A stretch of DNA of 5,428 bases, taken from contig DMAZ01000227.1 of the NCBI GenBank assembly GCA_003446335.1, forward strand, positions 1 to 5,428, read 5' to 3'. The notes beneath the pieces were generated by a model that was given only the letters and a program-made list of their open reading frames with translations, did no database searches and was not told the DNA's origin. Numbering within the stretch: the first letter of the stretch is position 1; each line of letters opens with the position of its first letter. A program made the position numbers and the translations under genes. This document shows positions 5,294 to 5,428 of the stretch, piece after piece. The stretch comes from Lachnospiraceae bacterium (GTDB lineage Bacteria > Bacillota_A > Clostridia > Lachnospirales > Lachnospiraceae).

Positions 5294-5428
5294 CTACCTC
5301 ATGGTGTCATCGGGTCTTCCGGTACTTTCTTCCTTATTATAAATGTCATCATTACCGTTATAATAACTATTATTGCCGCTGTTATCATAACCGCCGCTAT
5401 TGTAACTGCCGTTGTTGTAGCCGCTGTT
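5294..5428 (-). CDS. C-terminal fragment of an unidentified protein with Asn/Ser/Gly/Tyr-rich tail
   Basis: An open frame enters at the high-coordinate edge and runs 44 codons to a TAG at 5294-5296. The first 30 or so residues are almost entirely Asn, Ser, Gly, Tyr and Asp (beginning NSGYNNGSYNSGGYDNSG), built from degenerate AAC/AGC/GGC/TAC-type codons. A short charged end follows (KEESTGRPDDTMR). I take it as coding because the frame is open, the composition is biased and codon-varied rather than a plain triplet repeat, and the stop sits 2 bases before the M20 start with the M20 ribosome binding site overlapping it. Such tails occur on various envelope-associated or zinc-ribbon proteins of Clostridia. 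The functional domain lies outside the window, so no product can be named. Confidence 0.7.
   Translation of the reverse strand, partial: NSGYNNGSYNSGGYDNSGNNSYYNGNDDIYNKEESTGRPDDTMR

Noticed and set aside
5294..5302. A two-codon mini-ORF (ATG AGG TAG) just before the M20 gene, as a leader peptide
   Set aside because: It is in frame with, and simply the last codons of, the upstream partial gene.
5297..5428. The Asn/Gly/Tyr codon-rich stretch as a microsatellite or CRISPR-like repeat
   Set aside because: There is no fixed repeat unit or spacer pattern; the triplets vary synonymously, which fits a coding low-complexity tail.

Overview
All genes in this window lie on the minus strand. Codon use, strong AGGAG-type ribosome binding sites, sigma-A-like promoters and the protein families point to a Gram-positive Bacillota. 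A Clostridia/Lachnospiraceae-like gut anaerobe is my best guess, inferred from protein flavour rather than any marker gene. The content looks like ordinary chromosome. I see no mobile element, phage gene, CRISPR array, rRNA or tRNA, and no gene-free stretch longer than about 150 bases.

In the direction of transcription (high to low coordinates) the layout starts with the last 44 codons of an unidentified protein with an Asn/Ser/Gly/Tyr-rich tail (5294-5428). Its stop codon lies 2 bases before an M20 metallopeptidase of the carboxypeptidase S/PM20D1-like type (3966-5291). A very good promoter then drives a membrane-anchored L,D-transpeptidase with an unusually basic cytoplasmic tail (2276-3877). 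After two hairpins comes a Nudix hydrolase of the ADP-ribose pyrophosphatase type (1530-2135), then a short palindrome and a clear promoter for tyrosyl-tRNA synthetase, tyrS (216-1439). A textbook intrinsic terminator ends tyrS. Last comes the first 22 codons of a PLP-dependent class I/II aminotransferase (1-68), with its own possible promoter.

The genes do not form an obvious single pathway. The M20 peptidase and the protein before it are clearly translated as a unit. The transpeptidase, tyrS and the aminotransferase each appear to have their own promoter, and the Nudix gene's promoter is uncertain. I found no convincing new multi-gene system. The observations most worth a second look are the basic tail on the transpeptidase, the low-complexity tail coupled to the M20 gene, the CCTGTAC motifs confined to two intergenic gaps, and the short tyrS leader that leaves no room for a T-box.
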